Positions 17,759 through 25,854 of a stretch of 40,238 nt of DNA are shown here, piece by piece. Numbering within the stretch: the first letter of the stretch is position 1; every line of letters starts with the position of its first letter. The notes below the pieces were generated by a model that did not search any database, was not told the origin of the DNA, and was given only the letters and a program-made list of their open reading frames with translations. This DNA comes from Olivibacter sitiensis DSM 17696 (GTDB lineage: Bacteria; Bacteroidota; Bacteroidia; Sphingobacteriales; Sphingobacteriaceae), in the NCBI RefSeq assembly GCF_000427965.1, contig NZ_KE386609.1, positions 1 through 40,238 of the forward strand, written 5' to 3'. The translations under genes were made by a program, and so were the position numbers.

Positions 17759-17945
17759 AAATCTCGGTATTTAGCAAGAAAGACAGGCTGGGCGATCGGG
17801 TGCCAAAGGTGCCTGAGTAAGTCTTTGATTGTCAGGGTTGCTTTGTGCACGAAAATATCGATGTGATGAAAATGTTACTTTTTTTCACAAAAATTTTAAT
17901 AATTGGATTTTCATTCCGTTCTTTGTAAAAGATTTAGGTTGATTG

Positions 17946-17995
17946 AAAAAACATTAGTTTTTTGCCCGGTATCCCCAACGCCGGGTTTTTTTTTT
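17946..17995 (+). terminator. Strong double-hairpin terminator downstream of the porin (possible small RNA 3' end)
   Basis: AAAAAAC-ATTA-GTTTTTT (17946-17963) is followed at once by CCCGG (17965-17969) and CCGGG (17981-17985) and ten T (17986-17995). It is oriented only for the plus strand. It is about 200 bp past the porin stop, leaving room for a small RNA or a long 3' UTR. It also shields the convergent ATPase gene. Confidence 0.7.
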
Positions 17996-18028
17996 GAATT
18001 TATTTCCCTTGTTGTGTCCTTAATGCTG

Positions 18029-19225
18029 TCAATATAGGAAACCAAAAAGCCATAAAGGGATTCTGTTTGCCGAGCCATACTCAATATCGTCCAGTACCAA
18101 AAAGGCATTTTTGTTTTGTGCAATTTGCTTGTTCCCCTTTCCTTTGCCGCCTATCTCAAAGGTATAACGGTCGTCTATCAGAAAATCTCCTGTTTTTGGA
18201 TAAGTGACCCGATGGCCGGCACCGTCTAATTGGGTGAAGAAGAAGGTTTCCCTTAAATTACCCGGGTTGGGTTGGCCTTCGGCTAAGGCGATGATGAGGC
18301 TGGTATTGTGCAGGAATATCTTTTCCGGTTTATTCATGAGGCTTATGCCAAAAGAGGCGCTTCGCAAGTTGTAAATCAACTTTGCCTTTTCCAGCAGATA
18401 GAGCATTTCGAGCAGTCTGCTGCGAGAGGTTTCTACTTGTCGAGCCAGGTTGGTGATGTTTGGAGTAAACGGGACTGCGGTGGATATGATGTAAAGCAGT
18501 CGTTTTAGCTTGGCTTGGGTACCCGGCTCGATGGGTCTTGCTTCCGGTAGATCATAATCGATGATGACATTGATCAATTGATTCATGCGTATGGCAAAAT
18601 CTTTTTCTCCTTCCAAGAAAATGGGATATGCACCATAGCTGAGATACTCGCGAAAAAACTTTAACGGCGATGGTAGAGCATCCTTGACTTCGTCCACTAT
18701 GGCTTGATGATTTTGTAACAGATCATCTAGCGCAAAAGCTGGCAAAATCACCTTTTCTTTCAATGCGATAAATTCGCGTAAGGACAATTCAGGCAAATGA
18801 TAATGCAAGAGCCGCCGACTAAGGTCTGCATCCGAACGCTGCAAGGCCAATATGGATGATCCAGATACTACCAGTTGCAGGTCAGGCTTGAAATCATATA
18901 GGTTCTTTACTTCCCTTTGCCAATCAGGGTATTTGTGCACTTCGTCTAGGAATAGATGCCTGCCGTCTTGTTGATAAAACATTTCAGCGACATCTGTCAA
19001 TGTATGCTGTTTGAAATACAGATCGTCCAGTGACAGGTAGAGTGTTCGGTCTAAAGGCAAATTTGCCTTGATATGCTGTAGCATCAGGGTAGATTTGCCT
19101 GTGCCTCTGGCTCCTTCTATGCATATGGCACGTGCATTCCAGTTTACCTTATTGTTCAGTTCCCGTACGAATCCTACCCTTGTATGACGTAATAATGCAC
19201 GATATTTATTTGTTAGTACTTCCAT
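18029..19225 (-). CDS. AAA ATPase of the AAA_14/DUF4143 type
   Basis: The 398-residue protein belongs to a family common in Bacteroidota and archaea, often in multiple copies, whose function is unsettled. The Walker A is EGARGTGKSTLML (about 38-50) and the Walker B is RHLFLDEVHKYPDWQ. These are followed by sensor-like VVSGSSILAL and an arginine-finger-like DADLSRRLLHY. The C-terminal half (about 215-398) is the DUF4143 winged-helix/nuclease-like part (TSRSRLLEMLYLLEKAKLI, ...YTFEIGGKGKGN). The ATG at 19225 lies 32 bp from a 24-bp palindrome whose half-site core recurs at the start codon, suggesting self-regulation. Such proteins have been proposed as mobile or toxin-like elements; that is inference. 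Confidence 0.82.
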   Translation of the reverse strand: MEVLTNKYRALLRHTRVGFVRELNNKVNWNARAICIEGARGTGKSTLMLQHIKANLPLDRTLYLSLDDLYFKQHTLTDVAEMFYQQDGRHLFLDEVHKYPDWQREVKNLYDFKPDLQLVVSGSSILALQRSDADLSRRLLHYHLPELSLREFIALKEKVILPAFALDDLLQNHQAIVDEVKDALPSPLKFFREYLSYGAYPIFLEGEKDFAIRMNQLINVIIDYDLPEARPIEPGTQAKLKRLLYIISTAVPFTPNITNLARQVETSRSRLLEMLYLLEKAKLIYNLRSASFGISLMNKPEKIFLHNTSLIIALAEGQPNPGNLRETFFFTQLDGAGHRVTYPKTGDFLIDDRYTFEIGGKGKGNKQIAQNKNAFLVLDDIEYGSANRIPLWLFGFLY

Positions 19226-19256
19226 CGTATCAACAAAGATGCGAAATAAATAGTTT

Positions 19257-19311
19257 ATTGTACTTTATATGATACGATTTATTTTAAAAATCGTATCATA
19301 TAAAGTACAAT
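19257..19311. promoter_or_regulatory. Perfect 24-bp inverted repeat upstream of the ATPase
   Basis: The arms at 19257-19280 and 19288-19311 are exact complements around a 7-nt AT spacer. The core ATCGTATCA also appears once more at 19224-19232, across the ATPase start codon. No T-run follows on the minus strand, so it fits an operator or recombination site better than a terminator. Confidence 0.6.
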
Positions 19312-19332
19312 TTAAATGATCTTAATTATGTT

Positions 19333-19587
19333 TTACAATTCCGATTCCAGTTTTTCGTCCGGCAGGATCACCTCTCCATACAATTCCTCATCTGGTAGAT
19401 CTTTGATGAGCAGGTCTTCAATAAGTAGTTTTTGTGATGCAGATTTGCTTTCATGATGCGATGCCATTACGTCATCTGGCGACTCTTTGCCTATGGTATA
19501 GGTAGGTGCATCATCTATCAAATTTAGCGTGGTATATCCGTAAAGTTTTAATCGTTTCAAAAGATCGTTTGACAAATGCTGTTTCAT
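19333..19587 (-). CDS. Small hypothetical protein (84 aa)
   Basis: The upstream in-frame TTG at 19599 is not needed; the ATG at 19587 gives MKQHLSNDLLKRLKLYGYTT. The protein is hydrophilic and acidic towards the end (LPDEELYGEVILPDEKLESEL). It has no transmembrane helix, cysteine or recognised domain. It lies on the same strand as, and 107 bp before, the DUF4143-type ATPase, with the 24-bp palindrome between them. A functional link such as regulator or partner of the ATPase is possible but unsupported. I do not recognise the family. Confidence 0.55.
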   Translation of the reverse strand: MKQHLSNDLLKRLKLYGYTTLNLIDDAPTYTIGKESPDDVMASHHESKSASQKLLIEDLLIKDLPDEELYGEVILPDEKLESEL

Positions 19588-19710
19588 CTCGTTTTTCAAT
19601 TGGTTTCTGTTAGGTTAACAGCCTCTTTTCGAGTTTGTTTTTAGCATTGCTTTTTACAAATGTGTATGGAAAGATTGCCGCTATGGCATCTTAGTACTAA
19701 AAGCTTTGTT

Positions 19711-20208
19711 ATGGCAGAACTAAACACGAGTGGAAAGGTACAGCCTAGGGTAGACCTTACCGCGATGGTAGATTTGGCGTTTTTGCTGATCACGTTTTTC
19801 ATGCTTACGACCAGCCTAAGCAAGCCCCATGCGATGGACGTGGCCATGTCAGATAAAACAGCGGGCGTACACATGGAATTGTCCGATGAGAGGACGGTGA
19901 CCATTTTGCTGGGGTCAAATGGCCAAATGGTCTGGTATTGGGGACTGGACGAAAATCCCATTGAAGGGCCCGTAGCTGTAGGGAAAGGGAGAAATTCCTT
20001 GCGAGATCTGCTCCTGTCCAAAAAGGAGGAGATACCCAGGCGTTCAGTGGATAAAAAGGGGCTGATGGTCATCGTGAAGCCCGGCAATGAAAGTAGCTAC
20101 AGCACCTTGGTAGATGTGCTGGACGAATTGAAGATCGTAGACGTAAGACAATATATGATAGCGGACATCAACGATATGGAGCAGGCTATGTTGCGGAGCA
20201 AGCTGTAA
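19711..20208 (+). CDS. ExbD/TolR-like biopolymer transport protein (orphan)
   Basis: ExbD proteins work with ExbB and TonB to pass proton-motive force to outer membrane receptors. The ATG at 19711 (MAELNTSGKVQPRVDLT) is chosen because the longer frame from 19660 adds an unrelated 17 residues. The single membrane helix (VDLAFLLITFFMLTTSL) follows the key Asp in DLTAMVDLAFLLI. The periplasmic part (about 45-165) ends with the usual STLVDVLDELKIVDVRQYMI. At 165 residues it has normal length. No exbB or tonB gene is adjacent, so its partner must be encoded elsewhere. A hairpin with a T-run (20307-20338) downstream could end its transcript. Confidence 0.85.
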   Translation: MAELNTSGKVQPRVDLTAMVDLAFLLITFFMLTTSLSKPHAMDVAMSDKTAGVHMELSDERTVTILLGSNGQMVWYWGLDENPIEGPVAVGKGRNSLRDLLLSKKEEIPRRSVDKKGLMVIVKPGNESSYSTLVDVLDELKIVDVRQYMIADINDMEQAMLRSKL

Positions 20209-20215
20209 GTCTTGT

Positions 20216-21241
20216 TCAACTGAAGCTTGACGGATCCAGGTCGCTGAACTTTTTTTTGCCCCGTACGAAGAAATCCCACATAACGCTGCCGCAATAGATT
20301 CCCTTGCCACCTCTCCCTTTGGAGAGGTGTTTTCTTTTGCGGGCCGTCTTCCAGAAGAAGCGAAAAAAGCTGAAATGTGCCTTGCTGATGGCCAATGCCT
20401 CTTTTCTATTGCCCTCTAGCAGAAAGTGGATCAATGCGGCTAGGTCCAGCCAAAGACGTATAAAGAGGAAGCAACAGGCGCTGAGGAAGGGCAGGTTTTT
20501 TTGCAGCATATATAGGTTGTTCCTGAAGTTGAGGTAGGTCTTGTAGGGGTTGGTCTTGCTCAGTGTGCCGCCACCCACATGAAAAACCACAGACTGCGGG
20601 CAATAGGCGACGCGGTGGCCAGCATTCTTCAAGCGCCAGCAGAGATCTATTTCTTCCATATGAGCAAAGAAATCGCTATCGAACCCACCCATTTCAGCCC
20701 ATGCATTGCTGCGGATAAACAAGGCGGCACCACTGGCCCAAAAGACGTCGGACGGTTCGTCGTATTGGCCATTGTCTTCTTCCGTCACGTTGAGTATCCT
20801 TCCCCTGCAAAAAGGAAAACCGAATAGATCTATATACCCCCCGGCGGCACCGGCATGCTCAAACTTTTGCCTGTCATCATAACTTCTGATCTTCGGTTGT
20901 GCTGCGGCAATGGCGGGCGATGACTCCATAAGCGCGATAATGGGGGAGATCCAGTCTGGGCTTACTTCCACATCGGAGTTGAGCAGCACATAGTAATCAG
21001 CAATTACTTCTTTCAGTACGGCATTGTATCCTCCGGCAAAGCCCAAGTTGGCCCCCGTTTGCACAAGGCGTATTTGCGGATAATGGAGCGTCATGAAATC
21101 TACCGAGTCATCGGTAGAACCGTTGTCGCCCACTACAATTTCCGCATGGGCCGGTGTGTTGGCACATACCGATGGAAGAAAGCGTTCCAAATAGTGCTTG
21201 CCGTTCCAATTGAGTATTACTATGGCTATTTTCCTGTTCAT
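20216..21241 (-). CDS. Glycosyltransferase family 2 (WbbL/rhamnosyltransferase-like)
   Basis: The ATG at 21241 is preferred: its ATGA overlaps the stop of the acyltransferase upstream (21238). The resulting 341-residue protein begins MNRKIAIVILNWNGKHYLER, the GT-A nucleotide-binding start. It continues with VVGDNGSTDDSVDFM, YYVLLNSDVEV (DxD-like) and GGFDSDFFAHMEEIDLCWRL (ED acceptor-site motif). The C-terminal 90 residues hold an amphipathic or membrane-associating stretch (FLSACCFLFIRLWLDLAALI). It probably adds a sugar to a cell-envelope glycan at the inner membrane; donor and acceptor are unknown. Translational coupling with the lipid A-type acyltransferase hints at LPS work. Its last codons cover a terminator-like palindrome. 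Confidence 0.88.
   Translation of the reverse strand: MNRKIAIVILNWNGKHYLERFLPSVCANTPAHAEIVVGDNGSTDDSVDFMTLHYPQIRLVQTGANLGFAGGYNAVLKEVIADYYVLLNSDVEVSPDWISPIIALMESSPAIAAAQPKIRSYDDRQKFEHAGAAGGYIDLFGFPFCRGRILNVTEEDNGQYDEPSDVFWASGAALFIRSNAWAEMGGFDSDFFAHMEEIDLCWRLKNAGHRVAYCPQSVVFHVGGGTLSKTNPYKTYLNFRNNLYMLQKNLPFLSACCFLFIRLWLDLAALIHFLLEGNRKEALAISKAHFSFFRFFWKTARKRKHLSKGRGGKGIYCGSVMWDFFVRGKKKFSDLDPSSFS
20307..20338 (+). terminator. Terminator-like palindrome inside the 3' end of the glycosyltransferase gene
   Basis: CACCTCTCC-CTTT-GGAGAGGTG (20308-20329) is followed by TTTTCTTTT on the plus strand, about 100 bp after the ExbD stop. On the minus strand it codes for HLSKGRGG in the glycosyltransferase tail. 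It looks like a dispersed palindromic element that settled at the gene end. Confidence 0.6.
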
Positions 21242-22110
21242 TGCGGGTGGTGTTTCCATCTTCTGTGAGACCACAACCATAACTCGGGCCTGTGACGAAT
21301 GGTTGTTTCCAGCAAATGTAAATGGCGCGAGGTGATTTCGTGATCTACAGTAAGGGCGGGTTGATCAAATAAGATTTCAAAGGTGCATTCATAATATCCT
21401 CTTTTTCGTTTGTCCATATGGCAATAGATGACCGGGAAATTAGTTTTTCTTGCTATTTTTTCTGCTCCCAAGAATACCAGTGTGGGGTGGTTAAAAAAAG
21501 AGGCGAAATACTTCGATTCATTCCGTGTTGGTGTTTGGTCCGAAACAAACATGCTAATATGCGGGCGATCTTTATAAGAAAGTATTTTTCTCAGCGTTTG
21601 TTTCATGGGAACCAACTGGGCGCCAAAGCGGGATCGGATGGCATTGAATATCTCTTCGAAATAGGTATTGCTCAAAGGCCTATAAATGACCAATGCGGGA
21701 TGCTTGCCTGCCAATATGGATAGGCGGTGCAGGGCCATCTCCCAATTGCCATAATGTGCTGTAAGTCCTATGACAGGCCGTCCTTCGTCGAGGTAATTGC
21801 TGATAAGCTCAGGGTTGTTCAAGTGGAAGCGTTTTACGACAGATTTGGCGCTGATGCTGCTTAGCTTGATGGTTTCGCAGATCATGTCCGCGAGATAGTG
21901 ATAAAAAGCACGGGCAATCTTCTTTTTCTCGCCATCGGTCTTTTTGGGAAAGGCAATGTCCAGGTTTTCGGCCACCACTTTTCTTCTATAGCGTACTATG
22001 TAATAAAGTATGAAATAGAGCGTATCTGAGATGATATAGATTGCCCAAAACGGTAACAGGGAAACCGTCCACATCATGAGGCCAAGTGCTTTATAAAAGA
22101 TACGCTTCAT
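21238..22110 (-). CDS. Lysophospholipid / lipid A acyltransferase (LpxL/HtrB family)
   Basis: The 290-residue protein has an N-terminal membrane segment (about 10-40) and the HX4(D/E) catalytic motif in LTAHYGNWEMAL (His and Glu). MFVSDQTPTRNESKYFASFF and LFLGAEKIARKTNFPVI follow. It ends RPELWLWSHRRWKHH, the classic C-terminal signature of Kdo2-lipid A lauroyl/myristoyl transferases. It adds secondary acyl chains to lipid A or acylates a related amino lipid at the inner membrane. It is the first gene of a two-gene operon with the GT2 glycosyltransferase (4-bp overlap). Confidence 0.9.
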   Translation of the reverse strand: MKRIFYKALGLMMWTVSLLPFWAIYIISDTLYFILYYIVRYRRKVVAENLDIAFPKKTDGEKKKIARAFYHYLADMICETIKLSSISAKSVVKRFHLNNPELISNYLDEGRPVIGLTAHYGNWEMALHRLSILAGKHPALVIYRPLSNTYFEEIFNAIRSRFGAQLVPMKQTLRKILSYKDRPHISMFVSDQTPTRNESKYFASFFNHPTLVFLGAEKIARKTNFPVIYCHMDKRKRGYYECTFEILFDQPALTVDHEITSRHLHLLETTIRHRPELWLWSHRRWKHHPQ

Positions 22111-22123
22111 TTAATTGCTTTGG

Positions 22124-22131
22124 CAAAGGTA
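22124..22131 (-). promoter_or_regulatory. -7 promoter box of the acyltransferase-glycosyltransferase operon
   Basis: The minus strand reads TACCTTTG, matching TAnnTTTG, 13 bp before the ATG at 22110. A TTAG lies about 20 bp further upstream as a weak -33 element. The divergent WbqC gene starts at 22210. Confidence 0.5.
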
Positions 22132-22209
22132 ATCTTATTTATTTTAGGCTGCTAAAATAGGTGCTCTTTGCCAAAAAGACTTAATTTCGCGGCAGAAACT
22201 TTTGCATAT

Positions 22210-22824
22210 ATGACACAAGGAATTATACTGCCTTCGTTTTATCTGGGACCTATTGCCGCTTTTTCGGCCATCAATGCTATAGGCAATGTGCCGATCTATT
22301 TGGAACAGTACGAACATTTCCCGAAACAGACCTACAGGAACAGGGCTAGTATCTATTCGCCCAATGGCAAGCTGGACCTCATAGTGCCCGTGGTGAAAGG
22401 GAGTAAGGTGCATACGAAAATGAAGGACGTACGCATTGCCTATGAATATGACTGGCAGCGTTTGCACTGGATGAGCTTACAGACCTGTTACCGTAGGTCG
22501 GCCTATTTTGAGTATTACGAGGACGAATTTGCTCCTTTTTATGAAGAAAGACACGACTATTTGTTTGATTTGAACGAGGCTTTATTGGAACTAATTATGC
22601 GCTGTGTCAAATTGAACAGGGAAATCAGGAAAACATCGACGTATGAGTCCAGTTATCCAGATTGCCTGGATCTAAGGGAGAGCATCCATCCCAAAAAGGA
22701 GGCCCCCGGTTTTGCTGCCAAGCCCTATTTTCAGGTTTTTGAACCCAAGCACGGGTTTTTGCCCAATTTGAGCATTGTTGATCTCTTGTTCAATCAAGGG
22801 CCCAATAGCAGGCAATATCTTTAG
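22210..22824 (+). CDS. WbqC-like family protein
   Basis: The start is the ATG at 22210 (MTQGIILPSFYLGPIAAFSA); the longer frame begins with TTG inside the promoter region. The 204-residue protein has the family's opening PSFYLGP and the QTYRNRASIYSPNGKLDLIV segment. It also has YDWQRLHWMSLQTCYRRSAY, EYYEDEFAPFYEE and the C-terminal YFQVF...GFLPNLSIVDLLFNQG. Members are found in O-antigen clusters and, in Bacteroidota, as housekeeping genes of unknown activity. A role in glycan or aminosugar metabolism is assumed. The divergent neighbours (acyltransferase, glycosyltransferase) suit an envelope role. Confidence 0.85.
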   Translation: MTQGIILPSFYLGPIAAFSAINAIGNVPIYLEQYEHFPKQTYRNRASIYSPNGKLDLIVPVVKGSKVHTKMKDVRIAYEYDWQRLHWMSLQTCYRRSAYFEYYEDEFAPFYEERHDYLFDLNEALLELIMRCVKLNREIRKTSTYESSYPDCLDLRESIHPKKEAPGFAAKPYFQVFEPKHGFLPNLSIVDLLFNQGPNSRQYL

Positions 22825-22953
22825 ATGCTGGCCATTGCTTGTTTAGAGGGATAGTTTTGTGTAGCATTTCATTGTAGGTGATAAGTTTTAAGTAACAAGG
22901 GGCGGGTAAAAACTAAAAACTGATTCGGCTGTTCTGTTCGTGAGCATCTATCT

Positions 22954-23682
22954 ATGAACATACAGAAAATCAGTATAGCCATAATGGCGTTATTGCTATT
23001 TGGTGTGGCGAATATCTACGGCCAGGAACAAAAAGAGCGATTTAGGCTTATCGCTGGCGACAGCACGGCGATGATTATCAAGCGCGAAACCGATACCATA
23101 CACAACAGCAAGGTGTATATCGGTAGTGGGAGTGTGGGCTTGGGATTGCCTCTTGGCCGTTCAAAAGATTATTTGAGCACGAGTTTGTCCGGAAACTGGG
23201 GTATAGATATCTCTTTGCCCAACAGAAATATGCTGTTTTATCCTTCCATAGATTACCTAAGGTTTGCCTATGACCAGATAGAAGACGACGCGGAGTACGC
23301 ATACCGCGTTGAAAATGGCAGGGTAACATTTACCAACGTCAACTTGCCACTGGGCGTGCGCAGGCAATGGAAGCATTTAAACACTTACGTGTTGCTAGGG
23401 CCGTCTATAGGCCTATTTCAGGAACCAAGGGTAGGCGTGGAGGCCGAGAGCCTGATTGCCAAAACAGATTATAAGAGATACCTCATCTTTGGCTCGAGGG
23501 TAGGGGTCGGTGCCGACTATAAATTCAAGGGCTTTTTCGTCTTTGCTGATTTTGGATGGCTGCATGGGTTCCGTTCCATACAGGATAGGCCATTGAATAT
23601 CGCTACTGTTTACATTGGGCTGAAGACCGATATTACCCGAATGGCGGATAAAGTGGTGTCTACTGTTTTGCCCAAAAACTAG
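22954..23682 (+). CDS. Predicted outer membrane beta-barrel protein
   Basis: The 242-residue protein has a signal peptide (MNIQKISIAIMALLLFGVAN, cleavage near IYGQ). Alternating-pattern beta strands follow with Gly-rich turns: KVYIGSGSVGLGLPLGRSK, VLLGPSIGLFQE, SRVGVGADYKFKGFFVF, ATVYIGLKTDITRM. This is the look of the small barrel families (OmpW/PorT-like) of Bacteroidota, but I cannot name a family. It is monocistronic, convergent with FUSC 9 bp downstream. Function unknown. Confidence 0.7.
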   Translation: MNIQKISIAIMALLLFGVANIYGQEQKERFRLIAGDSTAMIIKRETDTIHNSKVYIGSGSVGLGLPLGRSKDYLSTSLSGNWGIDISLPNRNMLFYPSIDYLRFAYDQIEDDAEYAYRVENGRVTFTNVNLPLGVRRQWKHLNTYVLLGPSIGLFQEPRVGVEAESLIAKTDYKRYLIFGSRVGVGADYKFKGFFVFADFGWLHGFRSIQDRPLNIATVYIGLKTDITRMADKVVSTVLPKN

Positions 23683-23691
23683 GCCTAAACT

Positions 23692-25854
23692 TTATGTCAG
23701 GTGCATTTCATGGCATATTTTATTTAGATCTTGGCTCGCCTTATATATCAGGGTCAATTCCTCTTCGATTAGTTTACCTTCGGGATTGATGGGTTGCTCT
23801 TTGTCTACAGGCACGGCTCCGCTATTCCATTCGGTCTCCCTAAAGCCCGAAGGATGTCCGGGGTCTTCGTACATCTCTATCGTTTGGCTGAGCTGCAACA
23901 GCGTTTTTCTCATTAGTTTCAGATGTGCGTTGGTGAATGACTTGCGCTCCGCATTGGAGACCACATTCAGCAATGCAATGGAGTAAGAAGAGAGCACGTG
24001 GTTGAATATGGTGAATCTGTTGAGCTCTTTTGCGTTTTTTTGCTTGCTTTTGGGCTCCGTAATCATTCGCTGAAAAACCGAAGTAATATTGGAAAGATTT
24101 ATGTATAAGTCCTTCCTAGCGATTCTGTATGTAGCATTGTCTATTTCTTCATCAAGTAATATCCTGAAAACCAAGCTGAGGTAGTTGTAGTTCGCAATGA
24201 GCATTTTTTGCATACTTACCTTCAATTGGGCTCGCTCCCAACTGGGGAAAATGATATAGCTAGAGAAAAACGCCAATGAACTTCCAAATAGGGTGTCTAT
24301 TACACGTTCCTGCATGATCGCAAGCGTGTTTGTCGAATTGGACATAAAGGTATAGGCGATTAGAATATAGGGCGTAAGGAAAAAAGTGCCTAGTATATAG
24401 TTATGCCTAATGAACGTATAAGCGGACACCATCATAAACAGCATGACGATGAAATGAACGGACTCGTTTTTCACAAGAATCAAGAAAATCGTTCCGAACA
24501 GTCCACCCAGTACTGTGCCTACCAGGCGTTGAAAATTACGTTTCTTCGTTACGCTAAAACCCGGTTTCATGATAACAAGTATCGTTATGAGTATCCAATA
24601 GCTGTGATGTCCCAACGCGAAGAATTGGGATAGACCGTAGGCGACGAGCATGACGATGGTGAGCCGCAGCGCATGACGGAAATTGCCCGATTCAAAAGTA
24701 AGGTTGTCGCGCAGCAGTTTGGGGTGGTAGCTTTGATGGGATAACAATTGCTGGTTCACTTCAAATGGATGGTTGTCCAAGTTGATGTCCTTTATTTCGA
24801 AATAGCGATAGATTAAGTTTATCTTTTTGATCAATTTGCGGATGTTAGCAAAGATTTTCTTGATAACGAGGGGTTCTTTGGTACTGCTATTTGCCAACTC
24901 CATCACCCGTTCCAATTCCTTGTCAAGGTCATACAATTTGCGTGGTCGCCTATTGATGGTGATGTAATAGGCTAAATTGTCTATTTCGTGCGCTAGCTTT
25001 TGCAAGATTTCGTTAATAGCTTTTAAACTTGGAGAATCTGTATAAGTGTCGCGAATGGCTTTATAGTCATAATGCGTGGCCATGGTAGATTCGAATATGT
25101 CCATCATGTCGGTCGTAATGATGACGAGTAATCGGCCTATCCTGGTAGTGTCCTTTACCATCGTCTTGCTGCGATACAGCAGTTCCATGACATTGTCTTG
25201 CTTTTGCTGTATTTCTACCTGTTCCTCTATTAGTTTGGTGTAGGTGGTGTCCAAGTTTTTGTTGAGATCATAGAAGTCTGCCTTGAGCCTTAAATAGCGC
25301 GCGATATGCATCATGGATTCTGCCAGGGCTTGTTGAGGTAGTCTGAAAGGGCGAAACTGAGAGAGGCTAAGGCTCAAGAAGGCATACCAAGCTCCACCTC
25401 CCGCAAGTAGGAGGGAATGTACCAGCGGGTTTTGATTGCCAATGTTGATGTCATCAACGTTAAGCAGCATGACTAGGATGGAAGCTGTTCCAAAAGCGGC
25501 AGCTCTGGCACCGTACACGGCAATCATGCACATGGAGAAGCAGAGTAGCGCTAGCATGATTGCTACGGTCCATGGCCAGTGGTGGATTGTTTTTGTGAGC
25601 AGGGAAATGACAAAGATCATGGGGACCAAGATGAGCATGGCTATCCTTCTATCCCGCACGGGTCCTGCGCTATCTGGGATGCTTGTCCACATGGCGCCCA
25701 TTGAAAGGGTGATTCCCGTTCGCACATCGCCCATGAACGAGAAGATGAGAGCGGGGATGAGTATGCCGCATGTGATCTTTATCCCTTCGGAGAAAGGCTG
25801 TCCGTTGAAAAAACTATGAATTTCTTTCGAGCGATTCACTGAGCCAATTAACAA
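23692..25854 (-). CDS. FUSC-family inner membrane protein (YccS/AaeB-like)
   Basis: The 720-residue protein has two membrane blocks of about five to six helices (about 25-170 and 390-530). Each is followed by a long helical cytoplasmic domain, which is the duplicated FUSC layout of fusaric-acid-resistance and aromatic acid efflux pumps. Characteristic segments are GDVRTGITLSMGAMWTSIPD and GHHSYWILITILVIMKPGFS followed by RNFQRLVGTVLGGLFGT. The frame opens with TTG at 25854; a GTG at 25839 (VNRSKEIHSFF) fits the family start better. Transport of aromatic acids or amphiphiles is inferred. A TetR regulator lies beyond a 500-bp gap upstream, so a link is possible. Confidence 0.82.
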   Translation of the reverse strand: MLIGSVNRSKEIHSFFNGQPFSEGIKITCGILIPALIFSFMGDVRTGITLSMGAMWTSIPDSAGPVRDRRIAMLILVPMIFVISLLTKTIHHWPWTVAIMLALLCFSMCMIAVYGARAAAFGTASILVMLLNVDDINIGNQNPLVHSLLLAGGGAWYAFLSLSLSQFRPFRLPQQALAESMMHIARYLRLKADFYDLNKNLDTTYTKLIEEQVEIQQKQDNVMELLYRSKTMVKDTTRIGRLLVIITTDMMDIFESTMATHYDYKAIRDTYTDSPSLKAINEILQKLAHEIDNLAYYITINRRPRKLYDLDKELERVMELANSSTKEPLVIKKIFANIRKLIKKINLIYRYFEIKDINLDNHPFEVNQQLLSHQSYHPKLLRDNLTFESGNFRHALRLTIVMLVAYGLSQFFALGHHSYWILITILVIMKPGFSVTKKRNFQRLVGTVLGGLFGTIFLILVKNESVHFIVMLFMMVSAYTFIRHNYILGTFFLTPYILIAYTFMSNSTNTLAIMQERVIDTLFGSSLAFFSSYIIFPSWERAQLKVSMQKMLIANYNYLSLVFRILLDEEIDNATYRIARKDLYINLSNITSVFQRMITEPKSKQKNAKELNRFTIFNHVLSSYSIALLNVVSNAERKSFTNAHLKLMRKTLLQLSQTIEMYEDPGHPSGFRETEWNSGAVPVDKEQPINPEGKLIEEELTLIYKASQDLNKICHEMHLT

